Part shown: piece by piece, positions 33,728-42,569 of the stretch
Numbering within the stretch: the stretch's first letter is position 1
Layout: every line of letters starts with the position of its first letter
Source of the DNA: Pseudomonas uvaldensis
Lineage (GTDB): Bacteria; Pseudomonadota; Gammaproteobacteria; Pseudomonadales; Pseudomonadaceae
Length of the DNA: 64,000 nucleotides
Direction: 5' to 3'
NCBI RefSeq assembly: GCF_021271205.1
Contig: NZ_JAIWKS010000010.1
Span: 1 to 64,000 of the forward strand
Program-made: the position numbers and the translations under genes
The notes under the pieces: generated by a model
What the model saw: only the letters and a program-made list of their open reading frames with translations
Databases searched by the model: none
Told to the model about the DNA's origin: nothing

Positions 33728-36700
33728 ATGCCGCAGTTCTTTATCGATCGTCCGGTGTTCGCCTGGGTGGTCGCCTTGTTCATTCTTCTGGCAGGCGCCC
33801 TCGCCATTCCTCAGTTGCCGGTGGCGCAATACCCGGATGTGGCGCCGCCGCAAATCGAGATCTCCATCACGTATCCGGGTGCTTCGGCGCAGGCCGTGGA
33901 CGAAAGTGTGGTCAGCCTGATCGAGGAAGAGCTTAACGGCACCGATAACCTGCTGTATTTCGGCTCCCAGAGCAGCCTCGGCAGTGCCACCCTCACCGCG
34001 ACCTTCAAGCCCGGCACGAACCCCGAGCTGGCCCAGGTCGACGTACAGAACCGCCTCAAGGCGGTGGAATCGCGACTGCCCCAGTCGGTCATCCAGCAAG
34101 GCTTGCAGGTGGAAAAGGTCTCGGCCGGTTTCCTGTTGCTGATCACCCTCACCTCCAATGACGGCAAGCTCGACGACGTCGCTCTCAGCGACTATCTGGC
34201 GCGCAACGTGATGAACGAGATCAAGCGCCTGGACGGTGTCGGCAAGGCGCAGCTGTACGGCGCCGAACGGGCAATGCGGATCTGGATCGACCCGCAGAAA
34301 CTGCTGAGCTTCAACCTGACCCCGGCCGACGTCAACGCCGCCATCGTGGCACAGAACGCTCAGGTGTCGGCGGGCAGCATCGGTGACCTGCCGACCCGTA
34401 CCACCCAGGAAATCACCGCGACGGTGTTGGTGAAAGGGCAACTGTCGACGCCCGAAGAATTCGCAGACATCGTCCTCAAGGCCAACTCCGACGGCTCCAC
34501 CGTGCGCATCGCCGATGTGGCCCGAGTCGAGGTCGGCAGCCAGGAGTATCAATTTTCCACACGCTTGAACGGCAAGCCCTCCACCGCCGTCGGGGTACAG
34601 CTGTCACCGGGCGCCAATGCCTTGAACACGGCCACCCTGATACGGGAAAAAATGGACGAACTGGCGCGCTACTTCCCGGCCGGCGTGGAATACAAGATCC
34701 CCTACGACACCTCGCCCTTCGTCAAGGTCTCCATCACGAAAGTGGTCTACACCCTCGGCGAAGCCATGCTGCTGGTGTTTGCCGTGATGTTCCTGTTCCT
34801 GCAGAACATCCGCTACACCTTGATCCCGACGCTGGTGGTGCCGGTGGCGCTGATGGGAACGTTCGCCATCATGCTTGCCCTGGGTTTCTCCATCAATGTG
34901 CTGACCATGTTCGGCATGGTGCTCGCCATCGGCATCCTGGTGGACGACGCCATCGTCGTGGTGGAGAACGTCGAGCGGATCATGACCAGCGAAGGCTTGT
35001 CGCCCAAGGAAGCAACACGCAAGGCGATGCGGCAGATCACCGGTGCCATCGTCGGCATTACCCTGGTGCTGGTGGCGGTGTTCATCCCGATGGCGTTCAT
35101 GCAGGGTTCGGTGGGGGTCATCTACCGACAGTTCTCGCTGTCCATGGCGACGTCGATCCTGTTCTCGGCGTTCCTCGCCTTGTCTCTGACACCGGCTCTG
35201 TGCAGCACTTTGCTGAAGCCGATCCGCCAGGGCGAGCACCACGCCAAGGGCGGGTTCTTCGGCTGGTTCAATCGGCGTTTCGATCAGCTGGGCGACCGCT
35301 ACCAGGGCTGGGTCGGCTATGCCTTGAGGCGCAGCGGACGTTTCCTGCTGATCTATGGCGTGCTGCTGGTGGGCATGGGCCTGCTTTTCAGCCGTCTGCC
35401 CTCTTCGTTCCTGCCCGTGGAAGACCAGGGCTACACCATCACCGACATCCAGCTGCCGCCTGGCGCGAGCAAGCATCGCACGGTCCAGGTGGTCGAGCAG
35501 ATCGAAGCCCATAACGCCGGCGAACCCGGGGTGGGCGACAGCACGGTAATCCTGGGTTTCAGCTTCTCCGGCAGCGGACAGAACGCTGCGCTGGCCTTCA
35601 CCACCCTCAAGGACTGGTCAGAACGTGGTAGCGACGACTCAGCCAGCGCCATTGCCGACCGCGCCAACCTGGCCCTAGGCCAGATCAAGGACGCCATGGC
35701 TTTTGCCGTGCTACCTCCACCAGTGGATGGCCTCGGCACGTCCAGCGGGTTCGAATTCCGCTTGCAGGACCGTGGTGGCCTCGGCCACGCCACATTGATG
35801 CTGGCACGCGACGAACTGCTCGCCGCCGCCGAAAAAAGCCCAGTGCTGATGAACGTCCGTGAAAGTGCCTTGGCCGAAGCGCCGCAAGTGCAATTGGAAA
35901 TCGACCGCAAGCAGGCCAATGCCCTGGGCGTTTCATTCGCCGATGTCGGCAGTGTGCTCGCCACGGCGGTGGGCTCTAGCTACATCAACGATTTCCCCAA
36001 CCAGGGACGGATGCAGCGGGTGGTGGTCCAGGCCGAAGGCGATCAACGCAGCCAGGTGGCCGACCTGCTGAAGATCCATGTGCGCAACGACGCTGGAAAG
36101 ATGGTGCCGCTGTCAGCCTTCGTCCAGGCCCGATGGACCCAGGGCCCGACACAACTGACCCGCTATAACGGCTACCCGGCCATCAGCATCTCCGGCGAAC
36201 CGGCCCCCGGCCACAGCACAGGCGAAGCCATGGCGGAGATCGAACGCCTGGTCGCCCAGAGCCCCGCCGGCCTGGGCCAGGAATGGACCGGGCTGTCGTT
36301 GCAGGAGCGCCTGTCCGGCAGCCAAGCGCCAATTCTGCTGGGCCTGTCGCTGCTGGTGGTGTTTCTGTGCCTGGCGGCCCTGTACGAGAGCTGGTCGATC
36401 CCCACTTCGGTGCTGCTGGTGGTGCCATTGGGCGTACTCGGCGCGGTGCTGGCGGTGTCGTTGCGCGGCATGCCCAACGACGTCTTCTTCAAGGTCGGGC
36501 TGGTCACCATCATCGGCCTTTCGGCCAAGAACGCCATCCTGATCATCGAGTTCGCCAAGAGCCTGTACGACGAAGGTCATGACCTGGTCGACGCCACGCT
36601 TCAGGCCGCGCGCCTGCGCCTGCGGCCAATCATCATGACCTCTCTGGCGTTCATCCTTGGCGTGGTGCCATTGGCCATCGCCAGCGGCGCCAGCTCGGCG

Positions 36701-36832
36701 AGCCAGCAGGCCATCGGGACGGGGGTGATCGGGGGGATGATCACGGCGACATTGGCGGTCATATTTGTTCCGGTGTTTTTCGTCGGAGTGATGAGGCTTG
36801 TGGGCAGGACCAGCCAGCGAGACGCACACTGA
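33728..36832 (+). CDS. RND multidrug efflux permease (HAE-1 family)
   Basis: This 1034-residue, 12-helix, proton-driven pump starts MPQFFIDRPVFAWVVALFI. It keeps the proton relay of HAE-1 pumps: the Asp pair in GILVDDAIVVVENVER (TM4) and the Lys in GLSAKNAILIIEFAK (TM10). The two large periplasmic loops and the FGFF-like GGFFGWFNRRF between halves resemble MexY/AcrB. No outer-membrane factor gene follows, so it must borrow one such as OprM, as MexXY does. It begins 14 bp after the adaptor gene. Drug range cannot be read from sequence. Confidence 0.9.
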   Translation: MPQFFIDRPVFAWVVALFILLAGALAIPQLPVAQYPDVAPPQIEISITYPGASAQAVDESVVSLIEEELNGTDNLLYFGSQSSLGSATLTATFKPGTNPELAQVDVQNRLKAVESRLPQSVIQQGLQVEKVSAGFLLLITLTSNDGKLDDVALSDYLARNVMNEIKRLDGVGKAQLYGAERAMRIWIDPQKLLSFNLTPADVNAAIVAQNAQVSAGSIGDLPTRTTQEITATVLVKGQLSTPEEFADIVLKANSDGSTVRIADVARVEVGSQEYQFSTRLNGKPSTAVGVQLSPGANALNTATLIREKMDELARYFPAGVEYKIPYDTSPFVKVSITKVVYTLGEAMLLVFAVMFLFLQNIRYTLIPTLVVPVALMGTFAIMLALGFSINVLTMFGMVLAIGILVDDAIVVVENVERIMTSEGLSPKEATRKAMRQITGAIVGITLVLVAVFIPMAFMQGSVGVIYRQFSLSMATSILFSAFLALSLTPALCSTLLKPIRQGEHHAKGGFFGWFNRRFDQLGDRYQGWVGYALRRSGRFLLIYGVLLVGMGLLFSRLPSSFLPVEDQGYTITDIQLPPGASKHRTVQVVEQIEAHNAGEPGVGDSTVILGFSFSGSGQNAALAFTTLKDWSERGSDDSASAIADRANLALGQIKDAMAFAVLPPPVDGLGTSSGFEFRLQDRGGLGHATLMLARDELLAAAEKSPVLMNVRESALAEAPQVQLEIDRKQANALGVSFADVGSVLATAVGSSYINDFPNQGRMQRVVVQAEGDQRSQVADLLKIHVRNDAGKMVPLSAFVQARWTQGPTQLTRYNGYPAISISGEPAPGHSTGEAMAEIERLVAQSPAGLGQEWTGLSLQERLSGSQAPILLGLSLLVVFLCLAALYESWSIPTSVLLVVPLGVLGAVLAVSLRGMPNDVFFKVGLVTIIGLSAKNAILIIEFAKSLYDEGHDLVDATLQAARLRLRPIIMTSLAFILGVVPLAIASGASSASQQAIGTGVIGGMITATLAVIFVPVFFVGVMRLVGRTSQRDAH

Positions 36833-36923
36833 CACACCGCAATCATCGAATCGCCGCCCGAAACAGGCTCGCACCCATAGAATGCCTACGGTGAAACGCA
36901 GACATTGAAATCACCCAAATCAT

Positions 36924-36949
36924 TGTGGGCGCGAGCCTGCTCGCGATGA
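36924..36949. repeat. Single REP element
   Basis: TGTGGGCGCGAGCCTGCTCGCGATG, with palindromic core CGCGAGC..GCTCGCG, lies between the RND permease and the convergent aruH. It belongs to the GTGGGAGC family. Confidence 0.7.
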
Positions 36950-36974
36950 AACCTTCAAGTCAGGCGCCGTCCCC

Positions 36975-38162
36975 TCAGGCTAGACGCTGCCGTAACACGC
37001 CCTTCGCGCACAAGACGATCCGCTGGCAGGCATCTGTCAGCTTCAGTCGATCGATCACCAACCCGATCCGAATATGCCCCGCCGCGCTGGGCCCGAACGC
37101 CTCGCCGGCCAACACCGACACCCCATAGCCGTCCAGCAGGCGCTCGGCAAAAGCCTGGGCGCCGAGCCCCGTCTGGCGCACGTCGGCCATCACGAACATG
37201 CCGCCGTCAGGCCGCACCGGCCTGAGGCCTGGACAGTCATCGAGCATGGCGCACACCAGATCCCTGCGCCGACGATACTCTTCGCGCATCTGCGTCACTT
37301 CAGGCAGATCCGCCTCCAGCGCGACCTGTGCGGCGCGCTGCACGAAATCCGGCAGACCGAACAGCATGCACAACGACAGATTCGCCAAGTGTTCTGCGAG
37401 AAGTTCGGGCCCGATAACCCAACCGATGCGCCAGCCGGTCATGGCGTGGGACTTGGACAGGCTGTTGATGGTCGCGGTGCGTTCGGCCATGCCCGGCAGG
37501 CTGGCCGGGCTGATGTGCGTGCCTTCGTACAACAGGTCGCTGTAGACCTCATCGCTGATCAGCCACAGATCATGTGCGATGCACAGCTGCGCCAGTTCTT
37601 GCCAAGTTTGCAGCGGCAAGCTGGCGCCGGAGGGGTTATTGGGGCTGTTGAGCAACAGCGCCCGGGTTCGCGACGTGACCCGCCGGGCCACATCGGCCGG
37701 ATCGACCCGAAAGCCGTTTTCCGGGCGCACCGGCACGGGCACGACCTTAGCCCCACAAGCGCCGAACACGGCTTCGTAGGTGACGTACATCGGCTCGGCG
37801 ACGATGACTTCGTCGCCGGGATCGAGCAAGCATTGCGCGACCGCATACACGCCGCACTGCGCCCCTGGCAGCACCGTCACGTGGCCGGCCTCCACGGCCT
37901 GACCGCAGCGCTGGCGATGGCGCCGGGCAATGCTCTGGCGCAGCCCATGCAGTCCACGAATGTCGGAGTAATGCGTGTCGCCGGCTCGCAGGCTGTCCAC
38001 GGCGGCGTCGACAATAGTGCGCGGCGTGTCGAAGTCCGGATCGCCCACCGACAACAGCAACACCTCCCTGCCCCGTTCACGCATCGCCAGCGCCCGGTCG
38101 TGTATCGCCCAGGCAGCGGCACCGTCTCCGATGATGCGTTGGGTCAAGGCTGAATAGCGCAT
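36975..38162 (-). CDS. aruH: Arginine:pyruvate transaminase
   Basis: This 395-residue fold-type I PLP aminotransferase starts the arginine transaminase pathway, turning L-arginine and pyruvate into 2-ketoarginine and alanine. Sequence agreement with P. aeruginosa AruH is extensive by recall: the MRYS..TQRI.GDGAAAW start, LLLSVGDPDFDTP, VAEPMYVTYEAVFGACGAKV and the PLP lysine in NSLSKSHAMTGWR. In P. aeruginosa it is beside aruI (2-ketoarginine decarboxylase) and aruRS; none of these is present here, so the next step must be encoded elsewhere. Confidence 0.85.
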   Translation of the reverse strand: MRYSALTQRIIGDGAAAWAIHDRALAMRERGREVLLLSVGDPDFDTPRTIVDAAVDSLRAGDTHYSDIRGLHGLRQSIARRHRQRCGQAVEAGHVTVLPGAQCGVYAVAQCLLDPGDEVIVAEPMYVTYEAVFGACGAKVVPVPVRPENGFRVDPADVARRVTSRTRALLLNSPNNPSGASLPLQTWQELAQLCIAHDLWLISDEVYSDLLYEGTHISPASLPGMAERTATINSLSKSHAMTGWRIGWVIGPELLAEHLANLSLCMLFGLPDFVQRAAQVALEADLPEVTQMREEYRRRRDLVCAMLDDCPGLRPVRPDGGMFVMADVRQTGLGAQAFAERLLDGYGVSVLAGEAFGPSAAGHIRIGLVIDRLKLTDACQRIVLCAKGVLRQRLA

Positions 38163-38203
38163 GCACGTCTCCTGATTGCGCGGCGTCCAACCTCAACCCT
38201 ATC

Positions 38204-39829
38204 TCAAATCACAAACCGCGCCACCATCGCATTCAACGCCACCGCCAGGCGCGACAGTTCATGGGTGGCGTCGCTGGTCTGCTGCGCGCCCGATGCCGAT
38301 TGGGTGGCCAGGTCGCGGATGTTCACCAGGTTGCGATCCACTTCACGGGACACCTGGGCCTGTTCTTCCGAAGCGCTGGCGATCACCAGGTTGCGCTCGT
38401 TGATCTGGTGGATCGACTGGGTGATCTGCTCCAGGGCGACGCCGGCGGCACGGGCCATTTCCAGGGTGCTTTGGGTACGTTGATTGCTCTGTTGCATCGA
38501 GTGCACGGCCTCGCCGGTACCGTTCTGGATGCCGGCCACCATTTTTTCGATTTCCTGGGTCGATTGCGCGGTGCGATGGGCCAGGGCCCGGACTTCATCG
38601 GCCACCACCGCGAAACCGCGTCCGGCTTCCCCGGCGCGGGCGGCTTCGATGGCGGCGTTGAGGGCCAGCAGGTTGGTCTGCTCGGCAATGGCGCGAATTA
38701 CGTCCAGCACCTTGCCGATGTCACGGCCCTGGATCGCCAGGCCTTCGATCATCGAGGCGGTGGCTTGTACATCCTGGGTCATGGTCTGGATCGCCTCGAC
38801 CGTTTCCACCACCCGGCTGCGCCCTTCCTGGGCGGCCTGGGTCGACTGGTTCGAGGCCTCGGACGTGGACACGGCGTTGCGGGCGACCTCCTCCACGGCG
38901 GCGGTCATTTCGTTGACAGCCGTGGCGGCTTGTTCGATTTCGTTGTGCTGGCGTTGCAGGCCCCGGGAAGATTCCTGGGTCACCGCGCTCAGCTCTTCGG
39001 CCGCCGTCCCCAGTTGGGTGGCTGAGCCGGCGATCTGCTCGATGGTCTTGCGCAAGCTGCCCTGCATGTCCGCCAGGGCCTTGAGCAAACGGGCGGGTTC
39101 ATCCTTGCCATCGTCCGTGATGACCTGTACCAGATTCCCGCCGGCAATGGTCCGGGCGGCTTCCAGCGCACGATTGATCGGCGCGACGATGCTGCGGGTC
39201 AACAGCAACGCCAGCACCACAGTCGCCAGCGCAGCCACGATCGAGACGATGATGATGCCCATCAGCGCACTGTCATAGTGCTCGCCGGCCCTGGCCGAAG
39301 CCTCGCTGGCGCCCGCCACATTGATGGCGATGAGTTTATTGAGTTGTTCGCCCATCAGATCGGTACCTTCCTTGATCCGCGTGTTGATGTGGGCGCGCAG
39401 CTCATCCATTTTGTTTTGCCGCGAGAGGTCGAGCATCTCTTTCTGCGCTTGCAGGTACTTTTCCAGCGTCGCGGAAAAGGTCTTGTACAGCTCGGTTTCC
39501 TCCGGCGTGGCCGGCAACGCGGCGTAGCTGTTGTTGGCCTTGTGCAGTTTTTCCACCAGCACGCCAATGCGGGTCTCGGCTTCCGCCAGGCTGGCCGGGT
39601 CCCGGTTCACCAGGATGCGAAACGAGAGGATGCGCATGCGCAAGGCGCTTTCCAGTACAGTGGCGAGGTGGGCAACACTGGGGACTTGGGTGTGCTCCAT
39701 GTCCAGCGATGCCTGGCGGATCACGGACATGCGACTGGCGGCGAATACGCCGAGGAACACCACCAGCAATGCAATGAAAGCAAAGCCGAGAAAAGCACGG
39801 GGCGCGATATTCAGGCGACGTAAGGACAT
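38204..39829 (-). CDS. Methyl-accepting chemotaxis protein
   Basis: This 541-residue chemoreceptor has TM1 (about 12-31), a periplasmic helical domain of about 155 residues of the four-helix-bundle type, TM2 (about 187-210), HAMP (211-265) and the signalling hairpin with its tip (EQTNLLALNAAIEAARAGE and GRGFAVVADEVRALA). There is no C-terminal CheR-tethering pentapeptide. The ligand is unknown. It is 41 bp before aruH on the same strand (aruH lies upstream on that strand by coordinates to its left), so a shared role in amino-acid sensing is conceivable but unproven. Confidence 0.9.
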   Translation of the reverse strand: MSLRRLNIAPRAFLGFAFIALLVVFLGVFAASRMSVIRQASLDMEHTQVPSVAHLATVLESALRMRILSFRILVNRDPASLAEAETRIGVLVEKLHKANNSYAALPATPEETELYKTFSATLEKYLQAQKEMLDLSRQNKMDELRAHINTRIKEGTDLMGEQLNKLIAINVAGASEASARAGEHYDSALMGIIIVSIVAALATVVLALLLTRSIVAPINRALEAARTIAGGNLVQVITDDGKDEPARLLKALADMQGSLRKTIEQIAGSATQLGTAAEELSAVTQESSRGLQRQHNEIEQAATAVNEMTAAVEEVARNAVSTSEASNQSTQAAQEGRSRVVETVEAIQTMTQDVQATASMIEGLAIQGRDIGKVLDVIRAIAEQTNLLALNAAIEAARAGEAGRGFAVVADEVRALAHRTAQSTQEIEKMVAGIQNGTGEAVHSMQQSNQRTQSTLEMARAAGVALEQITQSIHQINERNLVIASASEEQAQVSREVDRNLVNIRDLATQSASGAQQTSDATHELSRLAVALNAMVARFVI

Positions 39830-39991
39830 GGGAAGACCTCGAGGTTGGGTCGAGCGTCCATGCCGGAAAACGCATTGGTTAGCGTGTTTTGTAAATGCGC
39901 TTGATTCGTTATCGGCCGGGTTTGAGTCTCTTTACAGGGGAAACGCAAAAAAAATTCCGTAGAACATCCCTGGCCTGTGGCAGCAAGGTGA

Positions 39992-41128
39992 TTATTGCGC
40001 GGCTACTCGCCAGAGCCGTGCAATATCCCGGGCACGCTCGCCCAGCAGACGCGGCGCGTCGGCGCAGGCCTCTTGCAACGTCATCGGCCCGCTGACCAGC
40101 GCAAAGGCCGCATCGATGCCATGTTCGTACAACGCCGGGTAGCCCTCCCCCAGCGTACCGGCAATGACCACCACCGGTACGCCGTGCCGGCGGGCGATAC
40201 GCGCCACGCCAAATGGGGTCTTGCCACGTAGGGTCTGGGCGTCGAAACGGCCTTCGCCGGTGATCACCAGGTCGGCGCCTTCGATGGCTTCGGCCAGTCC
40301 GGTCAATTGGGCAACGACGTCCACGCCCGTGCGAAATTGTGCCCCCAGGAACGCCTTGGCCGCGAAGCCCAGGCCACCGGCGGCGCCGCTGCCCGGTTCA
40401 TCGCGCACATCTTTTTGCAACGCCTGAGCGCAGTGCCCGGCGAAGTGCGCCAGGGCTTGGTCCAGTGCGCGCACTTGCTCGGGGGAGGCCCCCTTCTGCG
40501 GACCAAAAATCGCTGAAGCGCCGTGGGGTCCGCACAGCGGGTTATCGACATCGGCGGCGATTTCGAAACTGACCCGGGCCAGGCGCGGGTCCAGGCCGCC
40601 AAGGTCGATGCGCGAAAGGTTCGCCAAAGCCAGGCCTCCGGGGGCCACGGGTTGGTCTTGTTCGTCCAGCAACGCCACGCCCAGGGCTTGCATCGCACCG
40701 GCACCGCCATCATTGGTGGCACTGCCGCCGATCGCCAGGATGACCCGTACGGCCCCTTCATCCAGCGCCGCGCGGATCAGCTCGCCGGTGCCGTAGGTGC
40801 TGCTGGAACAGGCATCGCGCTGCCCCGGCGGAACGAGCTGTAAACCACTGGCCTCGGCCATCTCGATGATCGCGGTGCGGCTGTCGGCCAACCAGCCCCA
40901 ACGAGCCTCGACGGTAGCGCCCATGGGGCCACGGACCGGGCTACGACGCCACTCGCCGTTGCAGGCGGCCAGTACCGACTCCACCGTCCCCTCGCCGCCA
41001 TCGGCCATCGGGCACTTGACCAATTGGGCATCCGGCCAGACCTGGGCCAGCCCGAGCGCAATGGCGTCGGCCACGCCCTGGGCGCTGAGGCTGTCCTTGA
41101 ACGAGTCGGGGGCGATGATTATTTTCAT
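39992..41128 (-). CDS. Glycerate 2-kinase (GarK/GlxK family)
   Basis: This 378-residue kinase phosphorylates D-glycerate to 2-phosphoglycerate, draining glyoxylate and sugar diacid breakdown into glycolysis. It begins with MKIIIAPDSFKDSLSA, the family's opening, then CPMADGGEGTVE, VILAIGGSATNDGGAG and VITGEGRFDAQTLRGKTP. The ATG at 41128 starts this opening; the longer frame upstream is not protein-like. It is downstream of the cdaR-like gene on the same strand with a REP between, and the divergent MFS carrier probably imports the acid. Confidence 0.92.
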   Translation of the reverse strand: MKIIIAPDSFKDSLSAQGVADAIALGLAQVWPDAQLVKCPMADGGEGTVESVLAACNGEWRRSPVRGPMGATVEARWGWLADSRTAIIEMAEASGLQLVPPGQRDACSSSTYGTGELIRAALDEGAVRVILAIGGSATNDGGAGAMQALGVALLDEQDQPVAPGGLALANLSRIDLGGLDPRLARVSFEIAADVDNPLCGPHGASAIFGPQKGASPEQVRALDQALAHFAGHCAQALQKDVRDEPGSGAAGGLGFAAKAFLGAQFRTGVDVVAQLTGLAEAIEGADLVITGEGRFDAQTLRGKTPFGVARIARRHGVPVVVIAGTLGEGYPALYEHGIDAAFALVSGPMTLQEACADAPRLLGERARDIARLWRVAAQ

Positions 41129-41269
41129 GTTGTTCTCCGGTTCCGATGCCCAGCATGCTGCCAGCTGACCGCAGACGTGACGCCGGTCCGCCGCACAAAA
41201 GACACCGGGCATTATTGTTCAAAACCACAAAGGCCGGTTTGCCGGAGGGGTTATTGTGGCTGGGGCCCT

Positions 41270-41293
41270 TCGCGAGCAGGCTCGCTCCCACGA
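41270..41293. repeat. Single REP element between cdaR-like and glycerate kinase genes
   Basis: CGCGAGCAGGCTCGCTCCCACG, the GTGGGAGC-family repeat, starts directly after the regulator stop codon on the minus strand. It may attenuate or stabilise the shared transcript. Confidence 0.75.
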
Positions 41294-41294
41294 G

Positions 41295-42410
41295 TTATAC
41301 CTTTGCTTGAGGCAATAGCTGCACGCCAAGGTACAACGCCAGCATCCCATCCAGCCGCAGCGGGTCCACGCCGCTGAGTTCGGCGATGCGCTCCATGCGA
41401 TAGCGCAGGCTGTTGCGGTGGATGCCCAAGGCGTCGGCGCAGGCCTGGCTCTGGCCGTCGTGTTCGCACCAGCTGCGCAAAGTGGCGAGCAGTTGGCCGT
41501 TGCTGTCCTTGGCCATCACCTTGCGCAGCGGGGTGAGCAGTTCGTCCAGGGCATCGTCGCTGCGATGGCGCCAGAGCATGACGGGCAGGCGATAGCGGTT
41601 GAGAACAAGCAGGCGATTGTGTGGCAACACATCCCGCCCGTAGGCCAGCAAATCCCCCACCCGCCGATAGCAGCGACGCAGGCCCGACAGCCCTTCGGCC
41701 TGGCCACCCACCGCCACCCGGAGGATGTTCCAGCCCAATCCGTCCAGCTTGCCCAGCAGCCGCTCGTTGTCCACTGACGCGCTGACCGGCCGGCACCAGA
41801 GCAACGACGATTTGGACGAGGTGAGACACCAACTGTCGGGATAGCGGGACATCAGCCAGGCACTCAGCGCCTCGACGGTCTGCCCGGGCCCATGCTCCAG
41901 ACCCAACTCGAACAGATAAGGCACCCGCGACAATTGCGGCTTGAGCCCCATCTGCTGTGCCTCGTCCAACAAGCGCGGCGAATCCCCGCTGTCCCCCAGG
42001 AGCAATGCCAACAGGTCATCGCAACGCTGGCGGCGCCATTGCTGTTCGGCCTGCTGGTTGCGCTGGCCCAGCAGCATTTCGGCCGTCATGCGTACCAATT
42101 CGGCGTAGGTGCGCAACTGCTCCGGCTCACCGGTGATGCCCAGCACGCCGATCAGCCGCTGGTCGAGCATCAGCGGCAGGTTGATTCCCGGCTGTACGCC
42201 CTTGAGATGCACCGCCGTGTAGGCATCGATTTCCACCACCCGTCCATTGGCCAATACCAGTTGCGCGCCCTCGTGACGGGTATTGATCCGCTCGCGCTCG
42301 CCACTGCCGAGGATCAGGCCCTGGTTGTCCATGACATTGACGTTGTAGGGCAGGATCGCCATCGCCCGGTCGACGATGTCCTGCGCCAGGTCGTGATCGA
42401 GTTCGAACAT
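41295..42410 (-). CDS. CdaR-family sugar diacid / glycerate regulator
   Basis: This 371-residue activator has an N-terminal diacid-recognition domain (residues 1-135; LAQDIVDRAMAILPYNVNVMD, PLMLDQRLIGVLGITGEPE) and a C-terminal PucR-type HTH (QACADALGIHRNSLRYRMER, near 330). CdaR in E. coli responds to glycerate, glucarate and galactarate and turns on their breakdown genes. Here it heads the strand with glycerate kinase and is divergent from a sugar-acid MFS carrier, its likely targets. The ATG at 42410 starts the conserved FELDHDLAQ segment; a start six codons earlier is possible. Confidence 0.88.
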   Translation of the reverse strand: MFELDHDLAQDIVDRAMAILPYNVNVMDNQGLILGSGERERINTRHEGAQLVLANGRVVEIDAYTAVHLKGVQPGINLPLMLDQRLIGVLGITGEPEQLRTYAELVRMTAEMLLGQRNQQAEQQWRRQRCDDLLALLLGDSGDSPRLLDEAQQMGLKPQLSRVPYLFELGLEHGPGQTVEALSAWLMSRYPDSWCLTSSKSSLLWCRPVSASVDNERLLGKLDGLGWNILRVAVGGQAEGLSGLRRCYRRVGDLLAYGRDVLPHNRLLVLNRYRLPVMLWRHRSDDALDELLTPLRKVMAKDSNGQLLATLRSWCEHDGQSQACADALGIHRNSLRYRMERIAELSGVDPLRLDGMLALYLGVQLLPQAKV

Positions 42411-42569
42411 GCACGGGGTTCCTTGCAAGGTGATTGGTCAGGCGCACAGGGTCCGCACTCAAACCCTGTGCTCAAGCACAAAGACACGGGGCCTTGGGCT
42501 GGCCGAGACTCAAGGGGCGGTCAACGTTACCCCTTGGCTCGCAAAAATCATAATAAAGAGAGACTCGCC

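Noticed and set aside
41892..42569. N-terminal extension of the MFS gene by 226 codons
   Set aside because: The extension is antisense to the CdaR-like gene; the transporter proper begins at 42570.
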